Below are positions 11,929 through 20,660 of a stretch of 64,000 bases of DNA, piece by piece. This DNA comes from Acinetobacter sp. ANC 3903 (GTDB taxonomy: Bacteria; Pseudomonadota; Gammaproteobacteria; Pseudomonadales; Moraxellaceae): positions 1 to 64,000 of the forward strand of contig NZ_NEGA01000001.1 in NCBI RefSeq assembly GCF_002135315.1, in the 5' to 3' direction. The notes beneath the pieces were generated by a model. That model was not told the DNA's origin. It worked only from the letters and a program-made list of their open reading frames with translations, and made no database searches. How positions within the stretch are numbered: the stretch's first letter is position 1; each line of letters begins with the position of its first letter. A program made the position numbers and the translations under genes.

Positions 11929-13272
11929 ATGCCAAAAATAAAACCGTCCAAAATAGTTGTTGCGGTGGTCTGTATTCTTGCTATTGCAGTCACAGCCTGG
12001 TTTTTCTTGAAACCCAAAGAGCAGCCTCCTCAATACATTAGCAGCGAAGTCAGCCGCGGTGACATTGAAGATTCGGTGCTTGCAACTGGTGTACTTGAAG
12101 CGACCAAAATGGTCAGCGTCGGTGCACAGGTATCTGGACAGGTCAAAAAGATGTATGTGAAATTGGGCGACCAAGTGAAACAAGGTCAACTGATTGCCCG
12201 AATTGATTCGATTCGTCAGGAAAATGGCCTGAAAACGGCTGAAGCGAGTATTAAAAACCAGCAGGCTCAACTGGCAGTCAAACAAGCCAACTTAGCAAAA
12301 GTTCAAGCTGAATATCAACGTCAGCAGGCCATGTATGCACAGGATGCGACATCACGTGCTGAACTCGAGTCCGCATTGGCGAGCTACAAAACAGCACAAG
12401 CTGACATTTTGGCGATTAATGCGCAAATTGAACAATCTCGTTTAACCTTGGCCACAGCAAAAGAAGATTTGGGCTATACCCAAATTGTTGCACCTATGGA
12501 TGGCACCATTGTGGCGATTGTGACTGAAGAAGGTCAAACCGTAAACGCCAACCAAAGTGCACCGACCATTGTCAAACTGGCCAAACTCGACAACATGACC
12601 ATTAAGGCTGAAATTTCAGAAGCCGACGTGATGAAAGTTGAAGAAGGTCAAACCGTTTATTTCACCACCTTGGGCAATAGCGATAAAAAACATTATGCCA
12701 AACTACGTCAGGTAGAACCGGCACCGAACTCTATCAATACGGAAAGCAATAATTCATCCACGTCGTCTTCAAACACGGCTGTGTACTACAACGCCCTGTT
12801 TGATGTACCCAATGAAGATGGCAAACTTCGTATTGATATGACTGCGCAAGTCTATATAGTCTTGGCTGAAGCAAAAAATGTATTGACTGTACCTGCAGCA
12901 GCTTTGCAAAGTTCAAATCGCCCTCAAGGCAAACGTGCTGATCGTAATGCAGACCAGGCAAAACAACAAAATCCAACTGATAATGATCAAGCTAAAACTG
13001 AACGCCCTAAACGCCTGGAACTGTCTGCGGAAGAAAAATCACTGATTGAACAAGGCAAAGCATCTATGTCGATGGTTCGCATGGTTCAGGCCGATGGTAC
13101 GGCCAAACCGCAACCTGTCTTGATCGGCTTAAATAATCGTGTCACTGCTCAAGTGATTAAAGGCTTGAAACAAGGTGACAAAGTGGTGATTGCAGATGCT
13201 TCCGATACCTCAAATGATGCTGCCAAACGCAGTAACCGTGTGGGTGGTGGTGCAGGTCCAGTGAGAATGTAA
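11929..13272 (+). CDS. macA: MacA-type periplasmic adaptor (membrane fusion protein)
   Basis: Adaptor linking an inner-membrane MacB-type ABC transporter to an outer-membrane channel. The 447 residues begin with one membrane anchor (residues 8-25), then a beta-barrel/lipoyl half (VGAQVSGQVKKMYVKLGDQVKQGQLIARID), a long alpha-hairpin (residues 105-180) and the second lipoyl half. A Gln/Lys-rich insert near 320-350 makes it longer than E. coli MacA (371 aa). macB starts 2 nt after its stop. PvdR-type pyoverdine-export adaptors belong to the same family, so the substrate is open. Confidence 0.92.
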   Translation: MPKIKPSKIVVAVVCILAIAVTAWFFLKPKEQPPQYISSEVSRGDIEDSVLATGVLEATKMVSVGAQVSGQVKKMYVKLGDQVKQGQLIARIDSIRQENGLKTAEASIKNQQAQLAVKQANLAKVQAEYQRQQAMYAQDATSRAELESALASYKTAQADILAINAQIEQSRLTLATAKEDLGYTQIVAPMDGTIVAIVTEEGQTVNANQSAPTIVKLAKLDNMTIKAEISEADVMKVEEGQTVYFTTLGNSDKKHYAKLRQVEPAPNSINTESNNSSTSSSNTAVYYNALFDVPNEDGKLRIDMTAQVYIVLAEAKNVLTVPAAALQSSNRPQGKRADRNADQAKQQNPTDNDQAKTERPKRLELSAEEKSLIEQGKASMSMVRMVQADGTAKPQPVLIGLNNRVTAQVIKGLKQGDKVVIADASDTSNDAAKRSNRVGGGAGPVRM

Positions 13273-13274
13273 TC

Positions 13275-15257
13275 ATGAGTCAAGATCAACAACCTTTGCT
13301 CAAGGTCACAGATCTGACTCGTGAATTCCCTGCCGGGGAAGGCACCATTCAGATTCTGAAGGGCATTAATTTAGAAATTTACCCCGGAGAACTGGTGGCC
13401 ATTGTCGGGCAATCAGGTTCGGGAAAATCGACCCTGATGAACATCCTCGGTTGTTTAGATCAACCGACTGCGGGTAGCTATCAGGTTAAAGGGCGGGAAA
13501 CCCGAAAATTAGAAGCAGATGAACTGGCGCAATTGCGCCGTGAATACTTTGGTTTCATTTTCCAGCGCTATCATTTATTGGGTGATTTAACTGCGGCAGG
13601 TAACGTTGAAGTTCCTGCAATTTATGCCGGCGTAGATGCCTCTGCCCGTCAGCAACGTTCGACCCAATTGCTCACAGATCTGGGATTGGCTGAAAAAACC
13701 CAGAACCGTCCCAGTCAGTTGTCCGGTGGTCAGCAACAGCGTGTTTCGATTGCCCGTGCCTTGATGAACGGTGGCGATGTGATTCTGGCCGATGAACCGA
13801 CTGGTGCATTGGATAAAAATAGTGGTATTGAGGTAATGCGTATTTTACGAGAGCTGAATGCCAAAGGTCATACCATTATTCTCGTGACCCACGATCACAA
13901 CGTTGCAAAAAACGCTTCGCGTATTATCGAAATTAGTGACGGCAACATTATTTCAGATAAACCGAATGTGCCTGAAGTTGCCGAAGATGAAGTTTTAGAG
14001 AAACAAACGCTACAACAAACCACACAGAAAAAAACGCCGTCCTGGCGCTCGGCTGCAGACCGGTTAGGCGAAGCCTTTCGTATGGCGCTGCTGGCCATGA
14101 ATGCACACCGCATGCGCACTTTCCTGACCATGCTCGGGATTATCATTGGTATTGCATCGGTGGTTTCTGTGGTGGCGCTGGGCAATGGTTCTCAAAAACA
14201 GATTCTGGAAAATATCAGCAGTCTTGGAACCAATACCATTACTGTTTATCAGGGTCGTGGCTTTGGTGATAATTCCAAAACGGCACAGGTAAAAACGCTG
14301 GTTCCTGCGGATGCCGATGCACTCGCTGAGCAGCCCTATGTTGATGGGGCCAGCCCTTCTGTCACCAATAACATTACTGCACGTTTTAAAGATACCGAAG
14401 CCTCTGCCACAGTGAATGGCGTCAGTGAAGACTTCTTCTATGTCAAAGGCATGAACTTTCAGTCTGGACAGCCTTTTGACAAAGAAGGTGTGACTGAACG
14501 TACCCAAGATGTGGTGATTGACAACAATACCCAAAAAACATTCTTTAGCGATGGCACCAATCCTGTGGGTCAGGTCATTCTGCTCGGTAGTGTTCCCAGT
14601 CGTATCATTGGTGTGATTGAAGCACAAAAATCGATGATGGGTAATTCTGACAGCCTGAATGTTTATCTGCCCTACTCGACCGTGATGAGCCGCATGTTGG
14701 GTCAGGCCAATGTACGCAGTATCATCGTGCGTATCAAAGATGAATACCCGAGTGCAGCAGCTGAAAATGCCATTCTGAATTTGCTGGTACAACGCCACGG
14801 CGCACAGGATGTGTTTACCCAAAATGCCGACAGTATTCGTGAAACCATCCAGCAAACCACACAAACCATGACCTTACTGGTTTCTGCAATTGCGGTGATT
14901 TCATTGATTGTTGGGGGTATCGGGGTAATGAATATCATGCTGGTATCAGTGACTGAACGTACTCAGGAAATTGGGGTGCGTATGGCCGTCGGTGCCCGTC
15001 AAAGTGACATCTTGCAGCAGTTCCTGATTGAAGCCGTGTTGGTGTGTATTTTAGGCGGGATATTGGGGGTGCTTTTATCTTTAGGCATTGGACAGCTGTT
15101 TAGCCATTTTGCTAGCGGTACCTTCCAGATGACCTATTCCACCACCTCTATTGTAGCGGCCTTTGTCTGCTCAAGCATGATCGGGATTATCTTCGGCTTT
15201 ATCCCTGCCCGTAATGCAGCACAGCTCAACCCGGTGGATGCACTTTCTCGCGAATAA
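13275..15257 (+). CDS. macB: MacB-type ABC transporter (ATPase plus permease)
   Basis: Inner-membrane mechanotransmission ABC protein driving efflux of macrolides, peptides or siderophores from the periplasm. In 660 residues: Walker A GQSGSGKST near residue 43, signature LSGGQQQR near 150, Walker B VILADEPTG, then a first TM helix near 285, a large periplasmic domain, and three C-terminal TM helices from about 535. Size and order fit MacB (648 aa) and PvdT. It is the second gene of a three-gene exporter operon. Substrate cannot be told from sequence; the upstream Fur-like box favours an iron link. Confidence 0.94.
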   Translation: MSQDQQPLLKVTDLTREFPAGEGTIQILKGINLEIYPGELVAIVGQSGSGKSTLMNILGCLDQPTAGSYQVKGRETRKLEADELAQLRREYFGFIFQRYHLLGDLTAAGNVEVPAIYAGVDASARQQRSTQLLTDLGLAEKTQNRPSQLSGGQQQRVSIARALMNGGDVILADEPTGALDKNSGIEVMRILRELNAKGHTIILVTHDHNVAKNASRIIEISDGNIISDKPNVPEVAEDEVLEKQTLQQTTQKKTPSWRSAADRLGEAFRMALLAMNAHRMRTFLTMLGIIIGIASVVSVVALGNGSQKQILENISSLGTNTITVYQGRGFGDNSKTAQVKTLVPADADALAEQPYVDGASPSVTNNITARFKDTEASATVNGVSEDFFYVKGMNFQSGQPFDKEGVTERTQDVVIDNNTQKTFFSDGTNPVGQVILLGSVPSRIIGVIEAQKSMMGNSDSLNVYLPYSTVMSRMLGQANVRSIIVRIKDEYPSAAAENAILNLLVQRHGAQDVFTQNADSIRETIQQTTQTMTLLVSAIAVISLIVGGIGVMNIMLVSVTERTQEIGVRMAVGARQSDILQQFLIEAVLVCILGGILGVLLSLGIGQLFSHFASGTFQMTYSTTSIVAAFVCSSMIGIIFGFIPARNAAQLNPVDALSRE

Positions 15258-15268
15258 GGATAGATAGA

Positions 15269-16672
15269 ATGCAAATCAATGTTACCCAACTTGCCACTGC
15301 CCTGATGCTGAGTGGATCACTGGTCGGTTGTGCTGCGGTGGTGAAAACCCCGTATCAGCAACCAAGCGTGAATATTCCAGGCAGTTTCCAGAACAGTAAA
15401 GCCATGAGTCAGCAAGTGCATACCGATGTCTATGCCGATCAATGGTGGACTTTATTTGGCGATGCGCAGCTAAATCAATTGGTCAATCAAGTTTTAGCCA
15501 GCAATACCGATTTGGCGGTTGCCGGGATTAACTTGCAGCAGGCACGTTTACAGGCTGGTTTGGCAAAAAACCAGCAAGGTCCACGGGTCAGCTCAAGCGT
15601 ATCGGCAGGACATACGGTTGACTTAAATTCTGGTGATGATGCTTCACGCGGTCTGTCTGTAAGTGGTGGCGTAAGCTATGAACTGGACTTGTTCGGGAAA
15701 CTGGCTCGACAAACTGAAGCCAGTAAATGGGAAGCCTTAGCCACCGAACAGGACTTGCAAGCTACTGCACAAAGTCTGATTGCCACTACGGCAAATTTAT
15801 ATTGGCAGTTGGGTTATCTGAATGAACGTTATCAAATTGCCCAGCAAAACCTGGCCAGTACGCAAAAAACCTTTGAGCTGGTTCGTACCCAATACCGTGC
15901 CGGTGCAGTTTCCGGTCTGGACTTAACTTCAGCTGAACAGTCGGTGCAAAGCCAAAGAGCGACCTTAAGCCAGATAGAACAGCAAAAAGTAGAAACCAGA
16001 ACGGCTTTAGCTGTTTTGATGCAGCAACCGGTGCAACAACTCAGTATTACTGAGCCGCAGCGTTTACCGCGTATTGCCTTACCGGCAATTTCAGCCGGCT
16101 TACCGGCAGACCTGTTGTCACGTCGTCCAGACTTGCAAGCCAGTGAACTGCGTTTACGCAAGGCACTTGCCAATAAAGATGCCACCAAAGCCAGTTATTA
16201 CCCTTCGATTAATTTGACTGGAAACCTGGGTTCTTCCAGCACATCTTTAACCAACCTGTTGCAAAACCCGGTATTAACCCTAGGTGCGAACCTTAGCCTG
16301 CCGTTCCTGCAATATAACGACATGAAAAAAGATTTGGCGATTAGTGACCTGGATTATGAAAAAGCGATTATCCAGTATCGTCAAAGTCTGTATCAGGCCT
16401 TTGCCGATGTTGAAAATGCACTATCGGCCCGTACCGAGTTAAACAAACAGGTGGCTTTGCAAGAACGCAATGTGCAGCTTGCCGAGAAAACTGAACGTTT
16501 GACTGAAGTACGCTACCGTAACGGTGCCATCGCCCTGAAAAATCTGCTTGATGCTCAGGAAACCACACGTAATGCACGTTTGGCTTTGGTTCAGACTAAA
16601 CAGACCCAATACAATGCTTATGTCACCTTGATGCAGTCTTTAGGCGGTAGCCCAATCAAGCCATTGCCTTAA
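15269..16672 (+). CDS. Outer-membrane factor lipoprotein (NodT/OprM family)
   Basis: Trimeric TolC-like outer-membrane channel forming the outlet of the MacAB-type pump. The 467-residue protein has a lipobox (LVGC, Cys at residue 21) followed by the typical PYQQP segment, and two repeated OEP halves with QWWTLFGDAQLNQLV near 55 and DLLSRRPDLQASELRLR near 275. It begins 12 bp after macB, ending the operon. Having its own dedicated lipoprotein channel resembles PvdRT-OpmQ of pseudomonads more than E. coli MacAB, which borrows TolC. Confidence 0.93.
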   Translation: MQINVTQLATALMLSGSLVGCAAVVKTPYQQPSVNIPGSFQNSKAMSQQVHTDVYADQWWTLFGDAQLNQLVNQVLASNTDLAVAGINLQQARLQAGLAKNQQGPRVSSSVSAGHTVDLNSGDDASRGLSVSGGVSYELDLFGKLARQTEASKWEALATEQDLQATAQSLIATTANLYWQLGYLNERYQIAQQNLASTQKTFELVRTQYRAGAVSGLDLTSAEQSVQSQRATLSQIEQQKVETRTALAVLMQQPVQQLSITEPQRLPRIALPAISAGLPADLLSRRPDLQASELRLRKALANKDATKASYYPSINLTGNLGSSSTSLTNLLQNPVLTLGANLSLPFLQYNDMKKDLAISDLDYEKAIIQYRQSLYQAFADVENALSARTELNKQVALQERNVQLAEKTERLTEVRYRNGAIALKNLLDAQETTRNARLALVQTKQTQYNAYVTLMQSLGGSPIKPLP

Positions 16673-16686
16673 GTTAAAAGTGAAAT

Positions 16687-16717
16687 AAAAAAAGATGCCC
16701 AAGTGGCATCTTTTTTT
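16687..16717. terminator. Bidirectional terminator
   Basis: A7-GATGCC ... GGCATC-T7, usable by the exporter operon on the plus strand and by the amidase-like gene on the minus strand. Confidence 0.85.
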
Positions 16718-16771
16718 ATCAGAAAAATTCCTGCTGAACTTTTCTGTTTTAAATGTTTTAACTTTTAAAAA

Positions 16772-17293
16772 CTAAAAGCTCGGACGGTAATATTTGTAGG
16801 TCAAACCTTTTTCATTATAAACATCATAACTTCTTTGCTTAAAGTCAGATACCCATTGCTTGCCGTTAAATCCTGCAATATGTCCATACATATGCTTGCC
16901 GGTTCGATCAATAATATAAATATCACCTTCTTTCGGGGCATCGAACTTAGGATTAATTTGTCGATAACCAATGTTCATCAACGTATTTCCCCAGTCTGCC
17001 GCCGCGACGGGATGACTTTGAAATCTTGCACCGGCTGATTCCAAAGCAAGTCTGATACTTTTGGCACACTTTTTTGAACTGCTATTAGAAGAAACGCCCT
17101 GCAAGAAATCAGTAAATTTATTAATATCAATTCGCTGTCCACTTTTGGCAAGCATATTATTTTTTTGTGTTGCTTCGACAGTCTGAAATTCTTTAGATTT
17201 TTTAGAATTTCTACCCGATTGGGAACGAATTATGATGTTTGCCTGAACAGGAGCATGTACTTCACTCATGTTTACATTATGATCATAAGCCAT
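16772..17293 (-). CDS. CHAP/NlpC-like amidase, possibly a secreted effector
   Basis: The first 70 of 173 residues are Ser/Lys/Asn-rich and lack a signal peptide. The rest has a papain-like amidase layout: a Cys at the start of a helix (KCAKSIRLALESAG, near residue 80), PVAAADWGNTL, EGDIYIID, and a His strand GHIAGFNGKQWVSDFKQ near 140. This Cys...His pattern with 'GKQWVSDF' is seen in peptidoglycan amidases, including type VI effectors. No immunity-like gene or type VI gene is adjacent, so the effector role is only a suggestion. It sits downstream of a Vibrio-type thyA on the same strand. Confidence 0.6.
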   Translation of the reverse strand: MAYDHNVNMSEVHAPVQANIIIRSQSGRNSKKSKEFQTVEATQKNNMLAKSGQRIDINKFTDFLQGVSSNSSSKKCAKSIRLALESAGARFQSHPVAAADWGNTLMNIGYRQINPKFDAPKEGDIYIIDRTGKHMYGHIAGFNGKQWVSDFKQRSYDVYNEKGLTYKYYRPSF

Positions 17294-17668
17294 TCTTTAC
17301 CAAACACTCCTAAGCCTTCAACGACCGGCTTTTCATTCATTTCGACGGCAAGATAGTAACTCCTAAAATGTGATTTTTCATCTAATAAATGTAATCAAAT
17401 ATGAACAGACCCCTTAAAATCGAGTTAAATGATTAATTTTTGTTAACTTTTATAAATACAGAAATCTATAAATTTAATTTATGCTCACTTCATCAGCAAT
17501 ATGCTGTCTTGGGGTTTAGAGTCTTTCATCCATACATTGATATGCTTGAAGGGGTATTAGTTCAGATCAGCTTAGACATTAAGTTGAAAAATAAGAAAGT
17601 GTTTCATTTTGAGGAAAGTTTCGAATCCTCATTAAAAAGAAACTCCCTTCTTATTCGAAAACATTTAT
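17294..17668. other. Intergenic region between the amidase-like gene and thyA
   Basis: 375 bp without a recognisable gene. A plus-strand frame at 17440-17769 runs antisense into thyA and has no family resemblance or ribosome-binding site. The space is AT-rich and could hold the amidase promoter. Confidence 0.4.
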
Positions 17669-18520
17669 TTATACTGAAAATGGATAAGCAATTGCTTCAT
17701 GATACTGATAACCTTCAACTTCAAAGTCATCTAATGTCACCCATGTTTCAATATCTTCAAGACTCTTAATATTAGGATTGATATGAAGTTTCGGTGCAGG
17801 ATACGGCTCTCGTTTTAATTGCACATCGCGCATGAGTTCTAATTGATCTTCATAAATATGTGCATTTACGATCTTATGATAAGCCTTTCCAGCCTTATGT
17901 CCGGTAATTTGAGCCATTAGAGCCAGCAAAGTAAAAACTTGAATTTGATTAAAATTTTGACCTAATGGCACATCACATGAACGCTGCGATGAAGTTAAGT
18001 AAAGCGTATCCCCCACCAAAGAAAACGTGTGGGTATGCATACAAGGACGTAAACATCCCATGTGAAACTCGCCTGGATTGTAGAATGTTAGAATTTCACC
18101 CCGGTCATCAATACCATTACGCAAATCATCGTAGATTTTACGAAGCTGATCGAATTCTTCTCCTGCTGAGTTACGCCAATGACGTCCTTGTACCCCATAT
18201 ACTCGGCCCATATCATCTTCACCTTGACGATGAGGATTAGCTAACCAGGCTTCATTATCGTTGGCATTGGCATTCCAGGTATTACAACCAATAGCGCGAA
18301 ACTGAGCTGCATTATCATACCCACGTAAATACCCTAACAACTCTGCAATAGCTGCTTTCCAATAACTTTTTCGGGTAGTCACTAAAGGAAATTCATTAGC
18401 TCCTACGTTATATTCCAAATCAGCATTAATAACGGTTAAACAACGCTTTCCAGTTCGTTCATTTTCAACCCATACGCCTTCATCAACTATGCGTTGACAC
18501 AAATCTAGATATTGTTTCAT
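17669..18520 (-). CDS. thyA: Thymidylate synthase, Vibrio-type
   Basis: Converts dUMP to dTMP with methylene-tetrahydrofolate. The 283 residues carry the catalytic Cys in [14 protein letters not shown] (near residue 180) and the folate/dUMP contacts [14 protein letters not shown]. The sequence from [17 protein letters not shown] to the end YPFSV follows, as I recall it, the 283-aa Vibrio cholerae enzyme and not the Acinetobacter/E. coli type ending [10 protein letters not shown]. Remains of that native type lie at 25050-25360 next to folA, so this gene is probably a functional, transferred replacement. It lies alone on the minus strand. Confidence 0.95.
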   Translation of the reverse strand: MKQYLDLCQRIVDEGVWVENERTGKRCLTVINADLEYNVGANEFPLVTTRKSYWKAAIAELLGYLRGYDNAAQFRAIGCNTWNANANDNEAWLANPHRQGEDDMGRVYGVQGRHWRNSAGEEFDQLRKIYDDLRNGIDDRGEILTFYNPGEFHMGCLRPCMHTHTFSLVGDTLYLTSSQRSCDVPLGQNFNQIQVFTLLALMAQITGHKAGKAYHKIVNAHIYEDQLELMRDVQLKREPYPAPKLHINPNIKSLEDIETWVTLDDFEVEGYQYHEAIAYPFSV

Positions 18521-18984
18521 TCAACCACCTTAATTGCACTAACTCAAAACTGATCTGGCAGTTACCCTTTTTAGAGTGCCTACCAAGTTAATTTGAGCTA
18601 AATTTTTTCCCATCAGGCAATTTTTCTAGTGATGTGTGGCCACAACACATTTTTTCCCTGATGAGGTCATTCAGTATTATAGAGTTTAAGAGCTTTATTT
18701 CACAAATCTATTGATAAGGCTTATTCAGTATACGGGGAGCAGTCCAAGCGTGTATCCCTGCTGTCTCAACAAACAATCGCTGAAGCATTAAAGACAAAGA
18801 CCTATGCTAATTGAGGTTATGATAAAAGCCTTTTATTTCTTACATGTATTTGTGCTGTAGGGCGCTGAGCTATTAACTATTTTTCCTTCTTGTTAAACAC
18901 GATTTTGAAATGAGCCAATAACAATCTCTACAAATGCTAATCTAAGAAATAAATTTATTATAATCATCCTGATAACAAAAAAGG
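18521..18984. other. Intergenic region upstream of thyA and the VIT gene
   Basis: About 460 bp with no intact gene. One plus-strand frame between stops at 18680 and 18809 reads YGEQSKRVSLLSQQTIAEAL near its end, which looks protein-like but I cannot place it; it may be a decayed gene tail. Confidence 0.4.
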
Positions 18985-19044
18985 ATATACCTTGTACGCC
19001 ATTCTTATCATCTTGAAAAACATTACATCGAACGTGCGGGATGG

Positions 19045-19695
19045 TTGCGTGCAGCTGTGCTGGGGGCAAATGACGGGATTATTTCAGTCACCAGTCTGGT
19101 GGTGGGAATCGCGGCCAGTGGAGCATCTACCCATACCCTACTGGTGACCTGTATTGCCGGATTGATCTCTGGGGCTGCATCAATGGCGGCGGGTGAATAT
19201 ATCTCGGTTAAATCTCAACAAGACATTGAAAAGAATGATCTGCAGATGGAACAACGTGAACTGCAGCGCCATCCTGAACATGAATTAAATGAGCTAAAAA
19301 ATATTTACATACAGCGTGGATTACAACCCACTTTAGCGCAAGAAGTCGCGCAACAACTGACTGCACACAATGCTTTAGATGCACATGCGCGTGATGAAAT
19401 TGGTATTTCAGATCATACTTCTGCCCAGCCCTTTCATGCTGCATTCTCTTCAGCCATTGCATTTACTGTAGGCTCATTATTTCCTTTAATTTCAATTATG
19501 CTGCTGCCTGAGCAATACTTAGAGAAAGGCGTCATGCTGATTGGGGTATTAAGTCTCGGAATTATGGGTGCCTTGGCCAGTTATGCGGGCGGTGCAAGTA
19601 TTTGGATAGGTTCGATTCGGGTGATGCTTTGGGGCATTATCGCCATGTTATTCAGTGCTTGGATTGGATCATTATTTAATGTTGCGGTGGCATAA
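19045..19695 (+). CDS. VIT/CCC1-family transporter, start disrupted
   Basis: Predicted membrane transporter of the vacuolar iron transporter family, which moves Fe2+ or Mn2+. It has the family hallmark GANDGIISVTSLVVGIAASG, five probable TM helices and the cytosolic metal-binding-type helical segment (residues 60-130). The first usable in-frame start is TTG 19045, but homology extends upstream in frame (HSYHLEKHYIERAGW). A good ribosome-binding site (AAGGA 18981) is correctly spaced only from a TTG at 18992 that is one base out of frame. One lost base after the start codon would explain this; the gene may be silenced or the base a sequencing error. Confidence 0.75.
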   Translation: MRAAVLGANDGIISVTSLVVGIAASGASTHTLLVTCIAGLISGAASMAAGEYISVKSQQDIEKNDLQMEQRELQRHPEHELNELKNIYIQRGLQPTLAQEVAQQLTAHNALDAHARDEIGISDHTSAQPFHAAFSSAIAFTVGSLFPLISIMLLPEQYLEKGVMLIGVLSLGIMGALASYAGGASIWIGSIRVMLWGIIAMLFSAWIGSLFNVAVA

Positions 19696-19851
19696 GATAC
19701 CTTTTTTTATATGATCCAAATACTCCCAATCCATGAGGAGTATCGATAATAAGTCTATAAAAATACCTGACCTGTCTGACATGCTTTATATCAATAAGGC
19801 ATGTTGTTCTGGGTGAACAATATGCCTATTTTTTATAGTTATAGATCTAAA

Positions 19852-20364
19852 TCATTTCATTTTTTTAAAAAGCATACTTTTTAATACATTATCTTTGAAA
19901 ATAAAATGGTGGATTAAGGCAGCACAAGCATGTAAACCTACGACTGCAATAAAAAAGTTACCTAAAAATTGATGTATCTGACCAAGATATTTAACCTCTC
20001 TAACACTGCTCAAAAGTGGCAAATTTAAAGATAAAATTTTGAAATTATCCGTGAAACTCGATAATGCAAGCCAGCCCGCTATTGGAACGACACATAAACT
20101 TACGTAAAGCGTAAATCTGACAATTTTAAATAATTTTATTTGATACGAATTAATGATCTCATTTTGAGGAATATTTCTTTTATAGAGAAAAACAAAACTC
20201 AATCTCACGAAAAATAGAATAAATATTGAAATTCCACCTATAACATGAATCTGACCCTGGACACCTGTTCTTGTTGGATCTCCACTTGTCAAATATACAA
20301 TTACAACTAAAACAAAGGTAATCCAGTGTATTATTATCATAGGCTTTGGATAGTTATTGTTCAT
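19852..20364 (-). CDS. Cytochrome b561 (CybB family)
   Basis: Inner-membrane dihaem cytochrome, proposed to oxidise quinol and pass electrons on (for CybB, superoxide:ubiquinone activity is reported). The 170 residues form four TM helices. Haem-ligand histidines are visible in IIIHWITFVLV (near residue 13), VIGGISIFILFFVRL region (H near 43), and LGQIHQFLGNFFIAVVGLHACAALIHHF (near 130-150). It stands alone between the VIT gene (convergent) and the sugar-transfer operon. Ordinary length for the family. Confidence 0.88.
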   Translation of the reverse strand: MNNNYPKPMIIIHWITFVLVVIVYLTSGDPTRTGVQGQIHVIGGISIFILFFVRLSFVFLYKRNIPQNEIINSYQIKLFKIVRFTLYVSLCVVPIAGWLALSSFTDNFKILSLNLPLLSSVREVKYLGQIHQFLGNFFIAVVGLHACAALIHHFIFKDNVLKSMLFKKMK

Positions 20365-20660
20365 GATTTTTCCTGAATTTTAAATATTTATATAAAACTG
20401 AACCGATAAAAAAGAATAGATAAAATTTGTCTAGTAAAGTAGTGGTAGCCCAAGTTGGCTGCATATCATCTCCTAAGTTGAAGATCTTTTGTAATTTCAA
20501 CATACCTTATTTCTAGCCTATAAAGGGTACTGCTATAGTCTTAAAAAGACATTGCCAGACGCTTAGAAATTCTGGGTACGAAGATTTATTTTTAATAGGC
20601 AGCTTATAAATGTTATTTCAGACATTGGATTGGGGAAAGCCTGCAAATGCAGGCTTGGTC

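Noticed and set aside
14064..14864. 266-codon minus-strand frame inside macB
   Set aside because: It lies fully antisense to a well-conserved MacB-type gene and has no ribosome-binding site or family resemblance; it is a shadow frame.
17440..17769. 109-codon plus-strand frame between the amidase-like gene and thyA
   Set aside because: It runs 100 bp into thyA in antisense, shows no recognisable protein pattern and has no start signals. An immunity role for the amidase-like protein was considered, but there is no supporting feature.
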